Notes under the pieces: generated by a model
What the model was told of the DNA's origin: nothing
The model's input: the letters and a program-made list of their open reading frames with translations, nothing else
Databases searched by the model: none
Part shown: one piece after another, positions 43,710 to 56,447 of the stretch
Position numbering within the stretch: the stretch's first letter is position 1
Layout of the letters: every line of letters begins with the position of its first letter
DNA from: Natrinema sp. DC36
GTDB taxonomy: Archaea > Halobacteriota > Halobacteria > Halobacteriales > Natrialbaceae
Reading direction: 5' to 3'
Length of the DNA stretch: 64,000 nucleotides
NCBI RefSeq assembly: GCF_020405225.1
Contig: NZ_CP084472.1
Coordinates: 3,844,001-3,908,000 of the forward strand
Made by a program: the position numbers and the translations under genes

Positions 43710-44720
43710 TCAGATGTTCCCCAGATGGTCCCTCCGTTGCTCCATCTTCTCCTTCTCGGTCCGACGGTCATAGTGCATCTCGAGCACTCGCTGGCTTACG
43801 TTCGCTCGATCTCCGACAGCAGTTTCCGGCACGTCGCTATTTAGATGGTGCGTGATGCTCCCCCGCCGGATTGCGTGCGGATTCACGTTCGACGGGCACT
43901 TCGACAGTTCGTCGGTGTTAGTGGCCTCACAGGCCTCTGGATCGCGGTCGTGTGGACACTCCTGTCCGACGGCGCACGGTCGCGTGTACTGATAGCAGTA
44001 TCGTCGAACGGTCGACTTGAATGAACGGCCGTACGGCGTTGCCAGGAGCGGCTCCCGATCGTGCTCGTCCGTCACGTCCGGGCGCTGATCACGGAGCCAA
44101 TCGTCCAGCAGCATGCATAGCTCACCCGACAAAGCAACGTGTCGCTCGCCCTGAGACCCCTTCTTGATCGGCGTCCCGGTCTCAGGCCTGTGTTCGACGG
44201 TCAGATACTGTTCCTCCGGCGAGTAGTCGCCAACGTCGAGCGCTCGAACCGCACCGAGCCGCATCATCGTATGCCAGAGGAGCGCGAGCGTCACGTGGGG
44301 TAGCGACGCGTATTCGTAGCGCTCGAGGTAGTCCAGGACCGGATCGGCCTGTTCGTGGTCGAGCATCACGTCTCGGACGTCGTCTCCCGGTTTGAGATCG
44401 GGCGACCGGACTTTCTGATGCAGGTCGGGGTGGACGCCGTCGATGGTGCCAAGGAAACGAATGAACACGCGGAGCGTGTCCATTTGCGTCTTCAGTGTCG
44501 TCTTCTTCAGGTCACCGTCGTTCCGCCGCCAGAGGCGATATTCGTGGAGTTTCCGTCCCGTAAGGTCGTTCAGATTCTCTATCTCGCGCTCCCCACACCA
44601 GCGGACGAATTGGTTCAATCGCGCCCCGTGGGAGCGGATCGTCGATTCGGCTGCTTCGGCCTCGCGCTCGGCGAGGTACAGTTCGACTGCGGTTTCTGGA
44701 TCGATTGGTTCGAGGTTCAT
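43710..44720 (-). CDS. int: Tyrosine recombinase (integrase) of element 2
   Basis: From ATG 44720 (MNLEPIDPETAVELYLAERE) 336 residues, aligned along its length with the integrase at 40588: R154 (MMRLGAVRA), H282 and R285 (PHAIRRGSITHHL), Y317 (EMHYDRR), and the same Cys insert (CAVGQECPHDRDPEAC). The 44783 start would add 21 atypical residues. It lies next to the 44807 attachment copy. Codon use is GC-rich, unlike the element-1 integrase, so the two came from different hosts. Confidence 0.92.
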   Translation of the reverse strand: MNLEPIDPETAVELYLAEREAEAAESTIRSHGARLNQFVRWCGEREIENLNDLTGRKLHEYRLWRRNDGDLKKTTLKTQMDTLRVFIRFLGTIDGVHPDLHQKVRSPDLKPGDDVRDVMLDHEQADPVLDYLERYEYASLPHVTLALLWHTMMRLGAVRALDVGDYSPEEQYLTVEHRPETGTPIKKGSQGERHVALSGELCMLLDDWLRDQRPDVTDEHDREPLLATPYGRSFKSTVRRYCYQYTRPCAVGQECPHDRDPEACEATNTDELSKCPSNVNPHAIRRGSITHHLNSDVPETAVGDRANVSQRVLEMHYDRRTEKEKMEQRRDHLGNI

Positions 44721-44806
44721 GGTTCGCTCAGTTGCGAACCACACGAGAACACGACCCTCGCACCCCGATCGGTGAATCACCAATTATCTCGCCGTCTCGG
44801 GTGGAC

Positions 44807-44825
44807 CCGTCAGGGCCCATCCGCA
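44807..44825 (+). repeat. attR copy (19 bp) of the tRNA-Ile2 end
   Basis: Nineteen bases identical to 6273-6291. It shares two bases (CA) beyond the 28-bp repeat with the tRNA copy that the central copy lacks, which suggests this is the boundary of the first integration event. Confidence 0.8.
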
Positions 44826-44986
44826 AAAACCCGGAGCGTGGCCGAAGCCGGTTCGGCTGATAACTGGGGCCTGAACCACACGAAGTTCAAATTTTCTGTT
44901 TCCGAGTTACCCTCGTCTGAACCTGAACCGAACCAGTCACTGGTTCCGGGTCGTCGCCGTCCTGCGAAATTAGTAACCGAAACGGG

Positions 44987-45226
44987 GTGGTCAGCGTGAC
45001 GGTCGTGACGTACCCGTCGGTTGACAATTCGACCTGTAAGCACTGCGGAGCCCACGTCACCGACCACTTCTCTCGGGTTTTCGGTGACAACCGAAACCGA
45101 GCCCACTGCTGTGGTGACTGCGATACCTACGCGCGACTGAGCCGCGGCTCCGCTGCTGGCGTCGCCGTTTCGATTCTGGACCCGGAGACATCGCCCGGCC
45201 GCCACGGAGGTGAGACCGATGTGTAG
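44987..45226 (+). CDS. Small zinc-finger protein (DUF7563-like)
   Basis: 79 residues from GTG; STCKHCGAHVTDHFSRVFGD and CCGDCDTYARL give two CxxC knuckles with the CxxCGAxVTxxFxRVFGD core of a common haloarchaeal small protein family. GTG 44996 is an alternative start. Probably nucleic-acid binding. It lies just outside the integrated elements. Confidence 0.7.
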   Translation: MVSVTVVTYPSVDNSTCKHCGAHVTDHFSRVFGDNRNRAHCCGDCDTYARLSRGSAAGVAVSILDPETSPGRHGGETDV

Positions 45227-45396
45227 CTGGTTCGTTCCGGTGAATCGGCTGTACGATGTCGGGAATCAGATACCCATAGCCCATCTGGCCCATCAAGCGA
45301 CTGACGAGGACGTTTGGCGGACGCTCGAGAATCGAGTGATTCGCACCGACGGCGGACACTCCTCGAGCGGGGCTGTACAGTCCAGAACGGATGCTG

Positions 45397-45492
45397 TCAG
45401 AACGAACCGCCGACAGCGACATACACGAAAATACCGACTACAGTTGCAATCACATCAAGCACGTACAGAATCACGTAGTCTTTTGCTTCCAT
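45397..45492 (-). CDS. Possible 31-aa single-TM peptide
   Basis: MEAKDYVILYVLDVIATVVG followed by IFVYVAVGGSF. One membrane helix. A TATA-like CTTAGTAATC lies about 27 nt upstream on the minus strand, as for leaderless genes, which is the main support. Function unknown. Confidence 0.35.
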   Translation of the reverse strand: MEAKDYVILYVLDVIATVVGIFVYVAVGGSF

Positions 45493-45959
45493 ACACACAT
45501 GATTCTTGACTGATTACTAAGTCTCTCTGGGACAGGTACCGCTCACTACAGCCGGGCACTGATCGCGAGGATGATGGTTCGCGATAATCGCCTCGTCGAG
45601 TCCGACGAGTGCGAACGGTGGTGACCGCATCGGCGCGTTCGCCGGCTGTGCTCGGCCTGTATGCGCATCCGTTAATGCGCGGGAGGGGCCGTATGAGTCC
45701 CTCGAGCCCGGAACTCGAACGTTCGAAGGGCAGCGGCGACGCCCACGAGGCCGAGACCGTCCAGACCGTCGACGCGCTCGAGTCCGTGAGCGATCACACG
45801 CGACCTGGCACGACGCGCAGACGATGACCGTCCTCGAGCCGCGCCGGGAGATCGCCGAGACACTCTCGACTCGAGCTGTGGCTTTCGAAGTCACTACTGA
45901 GACAGCCGTTGAGACCGACTAATAAGAGATTGAAATTCAGCCCCGGGGCGCAGAGCGGG
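45493..45959. other. Intergenic, no clear gene
   Basis: About 470 nt. A 44-codon frame at 45693-45827 (MSPSSPELERSKGSGDAHEA) has haloarchaeal composition but no recognised family and may be the head of a decayed gene. Confidence 0.4.
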
Positions 45960-46253
45960 TCACACTGCCGTTTTATCGGGATCGAAGGCTGCTATGCGTT
46001 CCTCGATATCTACATCGCCTGTACTATCGACAGTTACCGTGTAGCCTCTGTAGACGAATTCGACGGTAGACGGAGTCCTCCCGGAATCACTTGCTTGATA
46101 GAGCGAGTCGAGTGCGTCCGTGTTAATCGCGTCGTGGATCGGAGGGTGGAGTTCTTCCGGTTCGATCCCTTCTCGTTCGGAAATTTTTTCTACAACTTTC
46201 AGACTGAGTGATTGAGTCCGTTGCACAGTCTCCGATGTCAGGAACTGCCACAT
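45960..46253 (-). CDS. HalOD1 output-domain protein
   Basis: 97 residues with the HalOD1 pattern: VVEKISEREGIEPEELHPPI, DAINTDALDSLY, then VEFVYRGYTVTVDSTGDVDI. HalOD1 is a haloarchaeal domain found alone or at the end of response regulators; its biochemical role is not settled. Single-gene unit. Confidence 0.85.
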   Translation of the reverse strand: MWQFLTSETVQRTQSLSLKVVEKISEREGIEPEELHPPIHDAINTDALDSLYQASDSGRTPSTVEFVYRGYTVTVDSTGDVDIEERIAAFDPDKTAV

Positions 46254-47100
46254 AAAACCAGACGTTCCTCTAATGACGTGTGTCAGACAACGGCTACTGA
46301 TACGTTTCCATGACAGACACCGATCCGAGGGAAATAGGTGATTAAGGCGGAGTAGAATCGCTTATTCGGAAGGTAGTGTCGATCGACCTTTTCGCTTGCT
46401 CGGTTCCACAGTGATCGCCGCCACCGTGCCACCGGAGCGGTGGGACGTCGCTCGAATGGACCCTTTTATCACGTAGGATCGTACAGCCGGAGTGCCTATG
46501 CGCTCGATAGACGACGAAACAGTACCAGTCGTCGTAACGTCTGCGCTTCTCGAAATACTCACGAGACACCCTCCAGTTCCCGGGCTTCTCATCGGCGCGC
46601 TCGTGCATTGTCGACTTGATATCGACGGTTGCCGACCCTCGAATCGTGCCAACTGGCCCGCTTGAGATCGAACCGCCGCTTCCCGGCCATTCGTTTTGGC
46701 GCGCTGAGGAATGCACCGAGAACCTGAACACACTCACTGGTCGGCCTGTACGCCTATGTGTCCGCCAGTAAGAGCGTGAGCGATACGACGCTCAAACCCG
46801 ATCGTGTTCTCGAGATTTTTGATTACCTTCAGCGGTGCGAAGACACCTCGAGAAGACACATCATCTTACTTTTGCTCTGACGCACGGGCGCGCGTGCGAG
46901 AGGTAGATGATCTTGATCACTCTCACAGGGAGTGAGGAGTATCAGCGAGCGGTCTGTGAGGATAGTGATTTGTCCGGTAATATACACACTGACACTTATC
47001 CCATCTGTATTTCTGATAGCATCTTCTCTATTATTATAGTTCAAACATCATTTTGGAGTGGCAATACTGTCCTATCAGTGTGTGCCACTGACTACCTTCG
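46254..47100. other. Region upstream of rRNA operon with a gene remnant
   Basis: Apart from the nuclease-like remnant (46342-46680), no gene is seen. The right part becomes AT-rich toward the rRNA promoters. Confidence 0.5.
46342..46680 (-). pseudogene. Nuclease-like gene remnant
   Basis: The minus strand reads GSATVDIKSTMHERADEKPG, NWRVSREYFEK, YDDWYCFVVYRAHRHSGCTI, LRDKRVHSSDVPPLRWHGGG. The VDIKST strand followed by Tyr/Trp-rich strands recalls PD-(D/E)XK nucleases. The N-terminal part before it is out of character, so the gene is truncated or frameshifted. Confidence 0.4.
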
Positions 47101-47102
47101 GA

Positions 47103-47126
47103 CCTGCGGTTCGCAGGCCTTAAGTA
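47103..47126 (+). promoter_or_regulatory. rRNA upstream promoter with hairpin
   Basis: CCTGCG-GTT-CGCAGG (47103-47117) is a perfect 6-bp hairpin. It is followed at once by CTTAAGTA (47119-47126), which matches the haloarchaeal rRNA promoter box. Another TATA-like gaatatatac follows at about 47142. Confidence 0.55.
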
Positions 47127-47204
47127 GTGATCGGCGATTGTGAATATATACGAAGATGTGGCGACGGGGCGTTTGGATACGCCGCATCGTCACGGACGAT
47201 TTGG

Positions 47205-47230
47205 AGTCCGAAGGGGTTATGTACCCCAGA
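47205..47230 (+). promoter_or_regulatory. Second rRNA promoter
   Basis: The sequence GTCCGAAGGGGTTATGTACC then CC resembles recalled haloarchaeal 16S promoters (TTCGA..., then TTATGTACCCC). Tandem promoters are normal for these operons. Confidence 0.5.
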
Positions 47231-47297
47231 CGGCTTACAAATACGTCCGAAGGAAATGAGGATCCTACCCCTGCGGTCCGCCGTACAGATGGGATCT

Positions 47298-47361
47298 GAT
47301 GTGAGCCTTGGTAGTTCGGTGACGCCCGCTTGGTCGTTCGACCAGCGTCATCGAACGTGGA
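47298..47361 (+). other. 16S rRNA processing stem, 5' side
   Basis: 47298-47317 pairs (with one G-U) with 49005-49024, and 47348-47361 pairs with 48960-48974 with one bulged base. Together they loop out the 16S rRNA and form the bulge-helix-bulge stem cut by the splicing endonuclease in archaea. Confidence 0.75.
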
Positions 47362-47435
47362 CCATTTAGTGTGAGTGTGTTTGCAACATTCACCGCCAAC
47401 AGACCCTCCCCTTCACGGGGGAGTATATACATAGC

Positions 47436-48907
<1,472 letters not shown>

Positions 48908-49059
48908 ACAGACCGGGATCGGGGCGTCGCCCCGACCCACCTTAGCGGATTGCGATTGCGGTTCCACGTTCGATCGACCAGCGACCGGCCGATCGGGCAC
49001 CTTAGAACTACCAAGGTTCACATCCAACTCCGTGCCTGTCTCGATCATGAGACGGGCGT

Positions 49060-49131
49060 GGGCCCATAGCTCAGTGGTAGAGTGCCTCCTTTGCAAGGAG
49101 GATGCCCAGGGTTCGAATCCCTGTGGGTCCA
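49060..49131 (+). tRNA. tRNA-Ala (TGC)
   Basis: Acceptor GGGCCCA (49060-49066) with TGGGTCC (49124-49130), discriminator A; anticodon stem CCTCC/GGAGG around loop TTTGCAA. It is in the 16S-23S spacer, the usual archaeal position. No intron, no encoded CCA. Confidence 0.96.
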
Positions 49132-49271
49132 TGTCTCGGAGGACAACCGAATCGTGCCCCTTAAGTGGGGCAGACGATTTCGGTTTAATCCGAACAACAA
49201 CCGATGCACCAGCCCGTGTAAACGTGGCTGGGAAGGGTTAATGCATGCCGCGTCTACGGCGTGCAAATGAG

Positions 49272-49316
49272 ACCGTGTGTACGTGTAGTCCAGGCGTCCA
49301 CTGGACCCGTTCCCGG
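49272..49316 (+). other. 23S rRNA processing stem, 5' side
   Basis: 49272-49293 is complementary to 52332-52353 (one mismatch), and the following segment up to CGTTCCC pairs with GAGAACGGGTCCGGAC at 52311-52326. This is the 23S excision stem. Confidence 0.75.
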
Positions 49317-49363
49317 GTCACTCTTGAATTACAACTGCAGGTTGCAATTCAGATCCGATGAAC

Positions 49364-52280
<2,917 letters not shown>

Positions 52281-52365
52281 ATACATTACATCGCATTGGA
52301 TCCGTGACGCGAGAACGGGTCCGGACGTAAACTGGACTACACATACACACGGTTTGAGACACACC

Positions 52366-52454
52366 ACCGATTACGGTTTCTTGGGCGGAAGTCCAAGGCT
52401 CGGAAGACGTGACATAGTCTTCCGTTGGACAACGGTTCGATTCCGTTGGTCGGC
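52366..52454 (+). ncRNA. tRNA-like element upstream of first 5S rRNA
   Basis: A full cloverleaf can be drawn: acceptor ACCGATT (52366-52372) with GGTCGGC (52448-52454); D-like stem CTTGG/CCAAG (52380-52384/52393-52397); anticodon-like stem GGAAGAC/GTCTTCC (52402-52408/52417-52423); T arm AACGG-TTCGATT-CCGTT (52431-52447). It ends 1 nt before 5S. Such elements upstream of 5S are described in Haloferax volcanii, where tRNase Z and RNase P use them to release 5S RNA. The anticodon-like loop has 8 nt, so it is not a decoding tRNA. Confidence 0.7.
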
Positions 52455-52455
52455 G

Positions 52456-52577
52456 TTAGGGCGGCCACAGCGGCGAGGTTCCTCCCGTACCCATCCCGAA
52501 CACGGAAGATAAGCTCGCCAGCGTTACGGTGAGTACTGGAGTGCGCGAGCCTCTGGGAAACTCGTTTCGCCGCCTCC
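52456..52577 (+). rRNA. rrf: 5S ribosomal RNA, copy 1
   Basis: TTAGGGCGGCCACAGCGG start, CCCGTACCCATCCCGAACAC core, GGAGTGCGCGAGCCTCTGGG and CGCCGCCTCC end; 122 nt, with complementary ends (GGCGG/CCGCC). Confidence 0.95.
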
Positions 52578-52605
52578 ACTCATATCGACCAATCCGGTCG
52601 AGCGA

Positions 52606-52645
52606 CCGATCGTGGTCTGACGGCGGTTCGATTCCGCCGATCGGC
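52606..52645 (+). ncRNA. Acceptor/T-arm mini-element upstream of second 5S
   Basis: CCGATC (52606-52611) pairs with GATCGG (52639-52644), enclosing a T arm GGCGG-TTCGATT-CCGCC (52622-52638). It is the minimal acceptor plus T-arm helix that tRNase Z can recognise and ends 2 nt before 5S copy 2. The D and anticodon arms of the first element are missing. Confidence 0.6.
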
Positions 52646-52646
52646 A

Positions 52647-52767
52647 TTACAGCGGCCACAGTGGCGAGGTTCCTCCCGTACCCGTTCCGAACACGGAAGA
52701 TAAGCTCGCCTACGTTTCGGTCAGTACTGGAGTGCGCGAGCCTCTGGGAAATTCGATTCGCCGCTCC
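52647..52767 (+). rRNA. rrf: 5S ribosomal RNA, copy 2
   Basis: Second tandem 5S gene of 121 nt; differs from copy 1 at scattered sites (for example CCCGTTCCGAAC versus CCCATCCCGAAC, and AGCGGCC versus GGCGGCC near the start) but keeps the fold-defining blocks. A terminator follows directly. Confidence 0.93.
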
Positions 52768-52777
52768 TATTCATACT

Positions 52778-52812
52778 AAAACCCACACAGCAGTTGCTGT
52801 GTGGGTTTTTTT
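52778..52812 (+). terminator. rRNA operon terminator
   Basis: AACCCACACAGCA and TGCTGTGTGGGTT form a 13-bp or longer hairpin (52778-52792/52795-52809) that runs into TTTTTTT. It separates the operon from the convergent RNase J gene. Confidence 0.85.
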
Positions 52813-52890
52813 GCGTTATTTACGCACGAGGACGCCGTTACTCGCTATTCGAACTCTGCAACAAAAGAAGATAGCCGCAGCAATGGTCGC

Positions 52891-54231
52891 TTAGACCAGC
52901 TGGATGATGTTTCCGTTCGAGGTAACGTGGAGATCGCGTCCGAGCTTGTATCCGCGATTGGAGGCGAGATCGACGTATCCCGAGAAGCCGCTCATGTTCT
53001 GGTGGGCCGGAATGACGTTTTCGGGTTGTAGTGCATCGAGCATCTCGTAGTGTCCCTCTTGACAGAGGTGGCCAGACACGTGAATGTCGTCGTAGATGCG
53101 TGCACCCTGCATGCGGAGTAGCTTTTCGGCCTGGTAGCGCTGGCCTTCGTTCGTCGGCTCCGGAATCACGCGAGCGGAGAAGACGACTTTGTCGCCGTCC
53201 TCCAGTTCGTACGGCGTTTCGCCGCGGCCCATTCGTGTGAGCGTCGCTCGAGGCTCGCCTTGATGGCCGGTGACGACGGGCAGGAAGTTCTCCTTGCCTT
53301 CGTTCATGATGCGTTCGAACGTCTGCTCGATGGACTGGCGGTAGCCGACCATCTCGACGTCGGAGGGGAAGTCGATTCCGATCTGTTTCGCGGTCCCGGA
53401 GTAGGTCTCCATCGAACGGCCGAGGAGGATCGGCGTGCGATCGATATCGCGAGCGAATTCGATGAGGGATTTCACGCGGGCGATGTGGCTCGAGAAGGTG
53501 GTGGCGACGATGCCGCCGTCGTAGTCCTCCATGCTGTAGAGGACGTCCCGGAGGTGTTCGCGCGCGACGTTCTCGGAGGGTGTTCGTCCCTTTTTGTTCG
53601 CGTTGGTACAGTCTTCGATGTAAGCGAGGACGCCTTCGCGACCGATCTCGCGGAAGCGCTCCATGTCGATCGGGTCGCCGATGACGGGCGTGTGGTCCAT
53701 CCGCTTGTCGAGCCCGTAGACGACCGCGCCTTCGGGCGTGTGGAGGACGGGGTTGATCGCCTGGACGATCGAGTGCGTGACGTTGACGAACTCGAGCTCG
53801 ACTTCGCCGGAGTCGCCGATCGACATCGTTTCGCCGGCGTCCATTTTGACGAGTTCGTTCTCGGTGTTGAACTTCCCTTCTTCCTCGAGTTCACCTTTGA
53901 CGAGTTCGAGCGTGAACGGTGTCGCGACGATGGGTGCGTCGTACCGGTGTGCGAGTTTGCTGATCGCACCGATGTGGTCGAGGTGGCCGTGGGTGGGGAC
54001 GATCGCTTTGACGTCTCCCTCGAGGTCGCTCATGACCCGGTCGTCCGGGATGGCTCCCATGTCGATCAGATCGAGGCTGTGCATTCCTTCGGTTCGGATG
54101 TTGTCGTGAATGAGAACCTTCGACAGGTTCAGTCCCATGTCGAAGATCACGATGTCGTCACCGGCGCGCACCGCCGTCATCTGTCGCCCGACTTCCTCGT
54201 AACCGCCAATTGTCGCAATTTCAATTTCCAT
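52891..54231 (-). CDS. rnj: Ribonuclease J
   Basis: Metallo-beta-lactamase/beta-CASP 5'-3' exoribonuclease. From ATG 54231 ([20 protein letters not shown]) 446 residues: zinc motif [10 protein letters not shown] (H81, H83, D85, H86), [10 protein letters not shown] for motif III, beta-CASP motifs [11 protein letters not shown] and [21 protein letters not shown], and C-terminal [15 protein letters not shown] plus [10 protein letters not shown]. It is convergent with the rRNA operon, 79 nt from its terminator. The 6 codons before 54231 are in frame but not family-like. Confidence 0.95.
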   Translation of the reverse strand: MEIEIATIGGYEEVGRQMTAVRAGDDIVIFDMGLNLSKVLIHDNIRTEGMHSLDLIDMGAIPDDRVMSDLEGDVKAIVPTHGHLDHIGAISKLAHRYDAPIVATPFTLELVKGELEEEGKFNTENELVKMDAGETMSIGDSGEVELEFVNVTHSIVQAINPVLHTPEGAVVYGLDKRMDHTPVIGDPIDMERFREIGREGVLAYIEDCTNANKKGRTPSENVAREHLRDVLYSMEDYDGGIVATTFSSHIARVKSLIEFARDIDRTPILLGRSMETYSGTAKQIGIDFPSDVEMVGYRQSIEQTFERIMNEGKENFLPVVTGHQGEPRATLTRMGRGETPYELEDGDKVVFSARVIPEPTNEGQRYQAEKLLRMQGARIYDDIHVSGHLCQEGHYEMLDALQPENVIPAHQNMSGFSGYVDLASNRGYKLGRDLHVTSNGNIIQLV

Positions 54232-55107
54232 TGTTGTAGGGCCGATCATAGCAGTCCTGTGGACAGTCGTGCAGCCGGAATGGCTGCTGGGAGCGGCGTC
54301 CTGCGACGTGAGCCGGCTTCGATAACGTCCGCGGTGGCTCGAATCGAAGGCTCAGTCCCGACCGTGCCAGGGACAGCGCCTATTTCGGTTAGTGGATTAA
54401 CGGCTCTCCCGACGTAAGTAGTTCTGGGTTTTGAGGTAGCAGTGGGGCAAGGAAGCGAACTCGAGGGACCCTCTCGAGTCACAGACAGATCGCGTTCATC
54501 GACCGATGAAGCTCCGTCTCCTCGAGGAGTATCGTCGGTGCTGTCCATTTTGGGGACTCGTTCGTGACTCTAGCTGTCGACGGAGCCGAGGCGGGAGTCG
54601 GGTACGGAACGTGGGCGTCCCGCGTGATGCGCGTTACGATCCTGTGGCTGCCGGCCCGGAACGGTCGATCGAGTCGAGTTGTGACGAGCGATGGGACTCG
54701 TGATTGCAACACGAGGGGATTCGGTTCGCGGTTATCGAGGGATCAGACGGTCGGCTGTAACTGGGTATCGGAGCAACCAATGCCGTATCGAGGGTGCTTC
54801 GGAACGGACTTGCAGCCGACTGTATCAGTCCCGCGCTGTCAGTAGTGGTGGAACGACGGGCGGAGAGGGCTGCCGGAACGAAAATCGCGGGTGATGTCTC
54901 TCGAGTGGCGAAACGAGACCGTTTCTGCCGACAGGCACCCGTTGATGACGGTGTACGAGCGGGTTTTGCCATCACGTGCTCGATCACACCGGCTCGGTTG
55001 CCATGAGTGGATCCTACAGCACCTGCTATCCGCCGATATCGGCCGTTACCGCCGGTGCGTGTCGCTTGGCGATCGAGGCGGAGAGTGCAGGACTGGTCGG
55101 TGTCGAA
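54232..55107. other. Intergenic, no gene seen
   Basis: About 875 nt between RNase J and the PadR gene. Open frames here have no recognisable features and lack the acidic composition of host proteins. It must contain the rnj promoter; no RNA gene or repeat could be identified. Confidence 0.5.
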
Positions 55108-55383
55108 CTAGTCGTCGATATACTGTTGTTCCCACTCCCGGCGCTGCTCGATCGTCTGTCGGCCGCGATCACTGATCTCGTAGTAGTTGGTTCGTCGATC
55201 GAGCTCCCCTTTTTCGACGAGCTCTTTGTTGACCAGTGTGTCGAGATTCGGATACAATCGGCCGTGATTGATCTCGCTGTTGTAGTATGTCTCGACTTCG
55301 CCTTTCACGTCCTGGCCGGAGGGCTGATCGGCCCCTGCGATCACGTACAGAAGGTCTCGTTGAAACCCTGTCAGATCATCCAT
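55108..55383 (-). CDS. PadR-family winged-helix regulator (chromosomal)
   Basis: From ATG 55383 (MDDLTGFQRDLLYVIAGADQ) 91 residues: GQDVKGEVETYYNSEINHGR recognition region, LYPNLDTLVNKELVEKGELD wing, then YYEISDRGRQTIEQRREWEQ. Nearly the same layout as the element gene at 20685 and the remnant at 37451, so the element copies could cross-talk with this one. The longer frame to 55458 is not family-like. Target genes are unknown. Confidence 0.88.
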   Translation of the reverse strand: MDDLTGFQRDLLYVIAGADQPSGQDVKGEVETYYNSEINHGRLYPNLDTLVNKELVEKGELDRRTNYYEISDRGRQTIEQRREWEQQYIDD

Positions 55384-55781
55384 TTTGTACTCGAGTGAAC
55401 GAACGGGTACCCGGCTATTTGTTATCGATTTCGTATCAACCGTTCCGCATACGTTCACCGAAGCTAACTAAGTCAATCAGACTAATACTTCGCGTTTCGT
55501 TTCGTAAGGACATGCTAAATCCGGTTCCGGAGCCGTACAGAGAGCCCGTCTAGAGACTCGTTACGTATTTCGTGAAAGTTACGCAAAACGAAACAGACCG
55601 CTCACGGTCACTCAAACGGAATACTGTTCATCGAGTTGATTGGTTGTCGCGGATCGACACTATCAGTACTAACAACTCGATCGTCTAGTCGCAATATCAC
55701 GAAGCTGTCGCTGGCTATCGTGTTGTGTGCTAAAGAATGATAATCGAATGTGAAACCCGTTACCGAACGTGAAAAGCCGTT
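55384..55781. other. Intergenic, possible operator
   Basis: About 400 nt without a gene. TTTCGTTTCGTAAG near 55497 and the related inverted motif GTTACGCAAAACGAAAC near 55574 could be a regulatory pair. No hairpin terminator was seen. Confidence 0.35.
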
Positions 55782-55976
55782 TTACAGGCGGGTGACGTTG
55801 GTGGCGCGGGGGCCCTTGGGGGCCTGTTCGATATCGAATTCGATGTCTGTACCTTCTTCGAGGTCCGGACCGCCAACGTCTTCCATGTGGAAGAAAACGT
55901 CATCGTCTGCGTCGTCCGTCTCAATGAAACCGTAGCCGCCTGTGTCGTTGAAGAAATCAACGTTTCCTTTCGCCAT
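55782..55976 (-). CDS. cspA: Cold-shock domain protein
   Basis: 64-residue single-strand nucleic-acid-binding OB fold. RNP1-like KGNVDFFNDTGGYGFIE and RNP2-like DVFFHMEDV are intact, ending PKGPRATNVTRL. It acts as an RNA chaperone or antiterminator. On the minus strand a TATA-like GTTATACGTAT lies about 22-34 nt upstream of the ATG. Monocistronic. Confidence 0.95.
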   Translation of the reverse strand: MAKGNVDFFNDTGGYGFIETDDADDDVFFHMEDVGGPDLEEGTDIEFDIEQAPKGPRATNVTRL

Positions 55977-56447
55977 TGCAATTCAATCGAGGCCCGGGAT
56001 ACGTATAACAGTTGTGTTACGGATCGCCTGTCGAAACAAAAAGAATTTCGCCGTGAACCCGACGGTCATCGGACTGTGGCGGTGAAAACAGCGGAGTCTA
56101 TTTTTCTATCTCTCCGAGATATTGACCCCGGCGGTAGCGAACTGCTGACCCCTACAAGACGGAAAACGAGTCGGTACGAGGGAGGAATGGACAGCTCATC
56201 CCGTCAGTGAGCGGGTGAGAAGCCCCGTATTTCGCCGTTTTCGATCGAATTCGACCGACCGTCCGTCCAGAACCGGCCGCGGCTCGACGAACGGCTGTGA
56301 TCGTCTCGAGGACGATTCCGGGGGACGATTTCGGGATCCGCTCACGGTCGACGACTGTCTAGTGAGAATATCCCCTGCGGACCGGGATCATCCTCGAGGT
56401 GCACTGGAATAGTATCGTTTAGGTGGTTCCGACGGGAACGCCGCGGC
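55977..56447. other. Intergenic, no gene seen
   Basis: About 470 nt between divergent cspA and the transporter gene. It carries the cspA promoter at its left end; the rest has no visible signal. Confidence 0.45.

Larger units (their letters stand above)
41695..44806. mobile_element. Integrative element 2 (~3.1 kb), tandem
   Basis: Lies between the 28-bp copy at 41667 and the 19-bp copy at 44807, and carries its own integrase at the right end, also reading leftward. Cargo is MNT, HEPN and a MutY/MIG-like glycosylase. Composition is close to the chromosome, so either it comes from a related host or part of it (the glycosylase gene) is original chromosome captured between the sites. Confidence 0.6.

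Noticed and set aside
45210-45509. 99-codon plus-strand frame after the small zinc-finger gene
   Set aside because: From the ATG at 45219 it reads MCSWFVPVNRLYDVGNQIPI and quickly turns Arg/Gln/Ser-rich; no family, and it overlaps the possible 31-aa peptide gene. Possibly a decayed gene.
52366-52454. Decoding tRNA before 5S rRNA
   Set aside because: Cloverleaf can be drawn, but the anticodon-like loop has 8 nt and the position matches the known 5S-processing element.
53260-54417. 385-codon plus-strand frame opposite rnj
   Set aside because: Shadow of RNase J; no motif of its own.
54246-54548. 100-codon minus-strand frame upstream of rnj
   Set aside because: Low-complexity, Pro/Arg/Thr-rich and without a family; more likely leader or intergenic DNA.
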